From Candidatus Coatesiibacteriota bacterium (lineage in GTDB: Bacteria > RBG-13-66-14), in the NCBI GenBank assembly GCA_030631385.1, contig DAOVLG010000143.1:1-5735 (forward strand): a stretch of DNA of 5,735 nucleotides, given 5' to 3'. Below the pieces are notes generated by a model. That model was not told the origin of the DNA, ran no database searches, and saw nothing but the letters and a program-made list of their open reading frames with translations. Both the position numbers and the translations under genes were made by a program. Of this stretch, positions 5,572 to 5,735 are shown piece after piece. How positions within the stretch are numbered: position 1 is the stretch's first letter; each line of letters begins with the position of its first letter.

Positions 5572-5735
5572 CGAACGTCGTGGATGAAATCGTAGGGGCT
5601 GACGAAGTTGACGTCGGAGAGCTCGGGGGCCTGGTAGTAGGTGTCCCCGATCACCTCGTCCTGCTCGTAATCCGGCACGGAGTAGTCCTCGTAGGCCACG
5701 CCGGTGTCCACCACCGCCACGATGACGCCCTTGCC
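5535..5735 (-). CDS. S8 protease fragment: catalytic Asp region (partial at 5' end)
   Basis: The frame enters from the window edge reading GKGVIVAVVDTGVAYEDY, the subtilisin Asp-site motif (Asp at 5706-5708). It continues through a typical linker to SPYDFIHD, which normally runs straight into the His motif. After the Asp at 5577-5579 the frame shifts and reads unrelated residues (VRCPTTSTATAPT) to a TAA at 5535-5537. Those last 13 residues are out of frame and should not be treated as natural sequence. Confidence 0.75.
   Translation of the reverse strand, partial: GKGVIVAVVDTGVAYEDYSVPDYEQDEVIGDTYYQAPELSDVNFVSPYDFIHDVRCPTTSTATAPT

Larger units (their letters stand above)
3270..5735 (-). pseudogene. 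Broken S8 subtilisin-like protease with three Ig-like repeats and C-terminal sorting domain (5' end outside window)
   Basis: Three consecutive open segments read as one protein: catalytic Asp block (5735-5577), His-to-Ser protease core plus the start of an Ig-like repeat (5571-4720), and the rest of the Ig-like repeats, linker and sorting domain (4619-3270). The catalytic triad is present: Asp in VVDTG (5706-5708), His in HGHGTH (5548-5550), Ser in GTSMASP (5017-5019), plus the oxyanion Asn in AAAGND (5272-5274). The breaks are a one-base frameshift near 5572-5576 and a 100-bp insertion near 4620-4719. Members of this family are exported proteases that mature outside the cell. As read here the gene cannot make the full protein, although either break could be an assembly or sequencing error. 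The signal peptide and any propeptide would lie beyond 5735. Confidence 0.8.

Noticed and set aside
3958..5595. 545-codon plus-strand open frame opposite the protease gene
   Set aside because: It is the antisense shadow of a GC-rich gene with clear S8 and Ig-like motifs on the minus strand. Its product (runs of GVEGQDDVG, HVGAGHGGP and similar) has low-complexity shadow composition and no domain. The stretch near MNAFFNPDTNAAYAANALKQ is only interesting because it lies in the insert.

Overview
The window holds three neighbouring genes, all on the minus strand, for large secreted proteins built from repeats. The base composition is GC-rich. Two of the three proteins end in a C-terminal module of the Por/type IX secretion sorting-domain type (TIGR04183-like, related to the FlgD Ig-like fold); the C-terminus of the third is outside the window. 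This combination suggests a bacterium of the wider FCB group or an uncultured candidate phylum near it (Coatesbacteria, Eisenbacteria and WOR-3 are the kind of lineage I have in mind). That placement is inference. No rRNA, tRNA, CRISPR array or recognisable transposase gene is visible.

In the direction of transcription (high to low coordinates): (1) 5735-3270 is a subtilisin-like (S8) serine protease followed by three tandem Ig-like repeats, a fibronectin-type linker and a C-terminal sorting domain. Its 5' end lies outside the window. The gene is broken twice: a one-base frameshift just before the catalytic His motif, and a 100-bp, lower-GC, palindrome-rich segment at about 4620-4719 that splits the first Ig-like repeat. 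Removing exactly 100 bp restores both the frame and the spacing seen in the sister repeats. (2) 3159-1498 is an intact 553-residue secreted protein with seven repeats carrying PHIAY and WDGSEW motifs, probably a seven-bladed beta-propeller, then the same linker and sorting module as gene 1. It has its own sigma70-like promoter (TTGACT-17-TATATT) and a hairpin terminator. (3) 1398-1 is a secreted protein with seven FG-GAP/VCBS-type calcium-binding repeats of about 51 residues. It stays open to the window edge, so its C-terminus is missing.

The two gaps are short (3160-3269 and 1399-1497) and hold promoters, ribosome binding sites, a terminator and small inverted repeats. The three genes look like a cluster of exported cell-surface or extracellular proteins rather than a metabolic operon. 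No substrate or partner can be read from the sequence. The most unusual items are the short palindromic insertion in the protease gene, a palindrome with a 12-bp tandem duplication inside the second gene, and the PHIAY/WDGSEW propeller family. I see no convincing defence, toxin or other multi-gene system.
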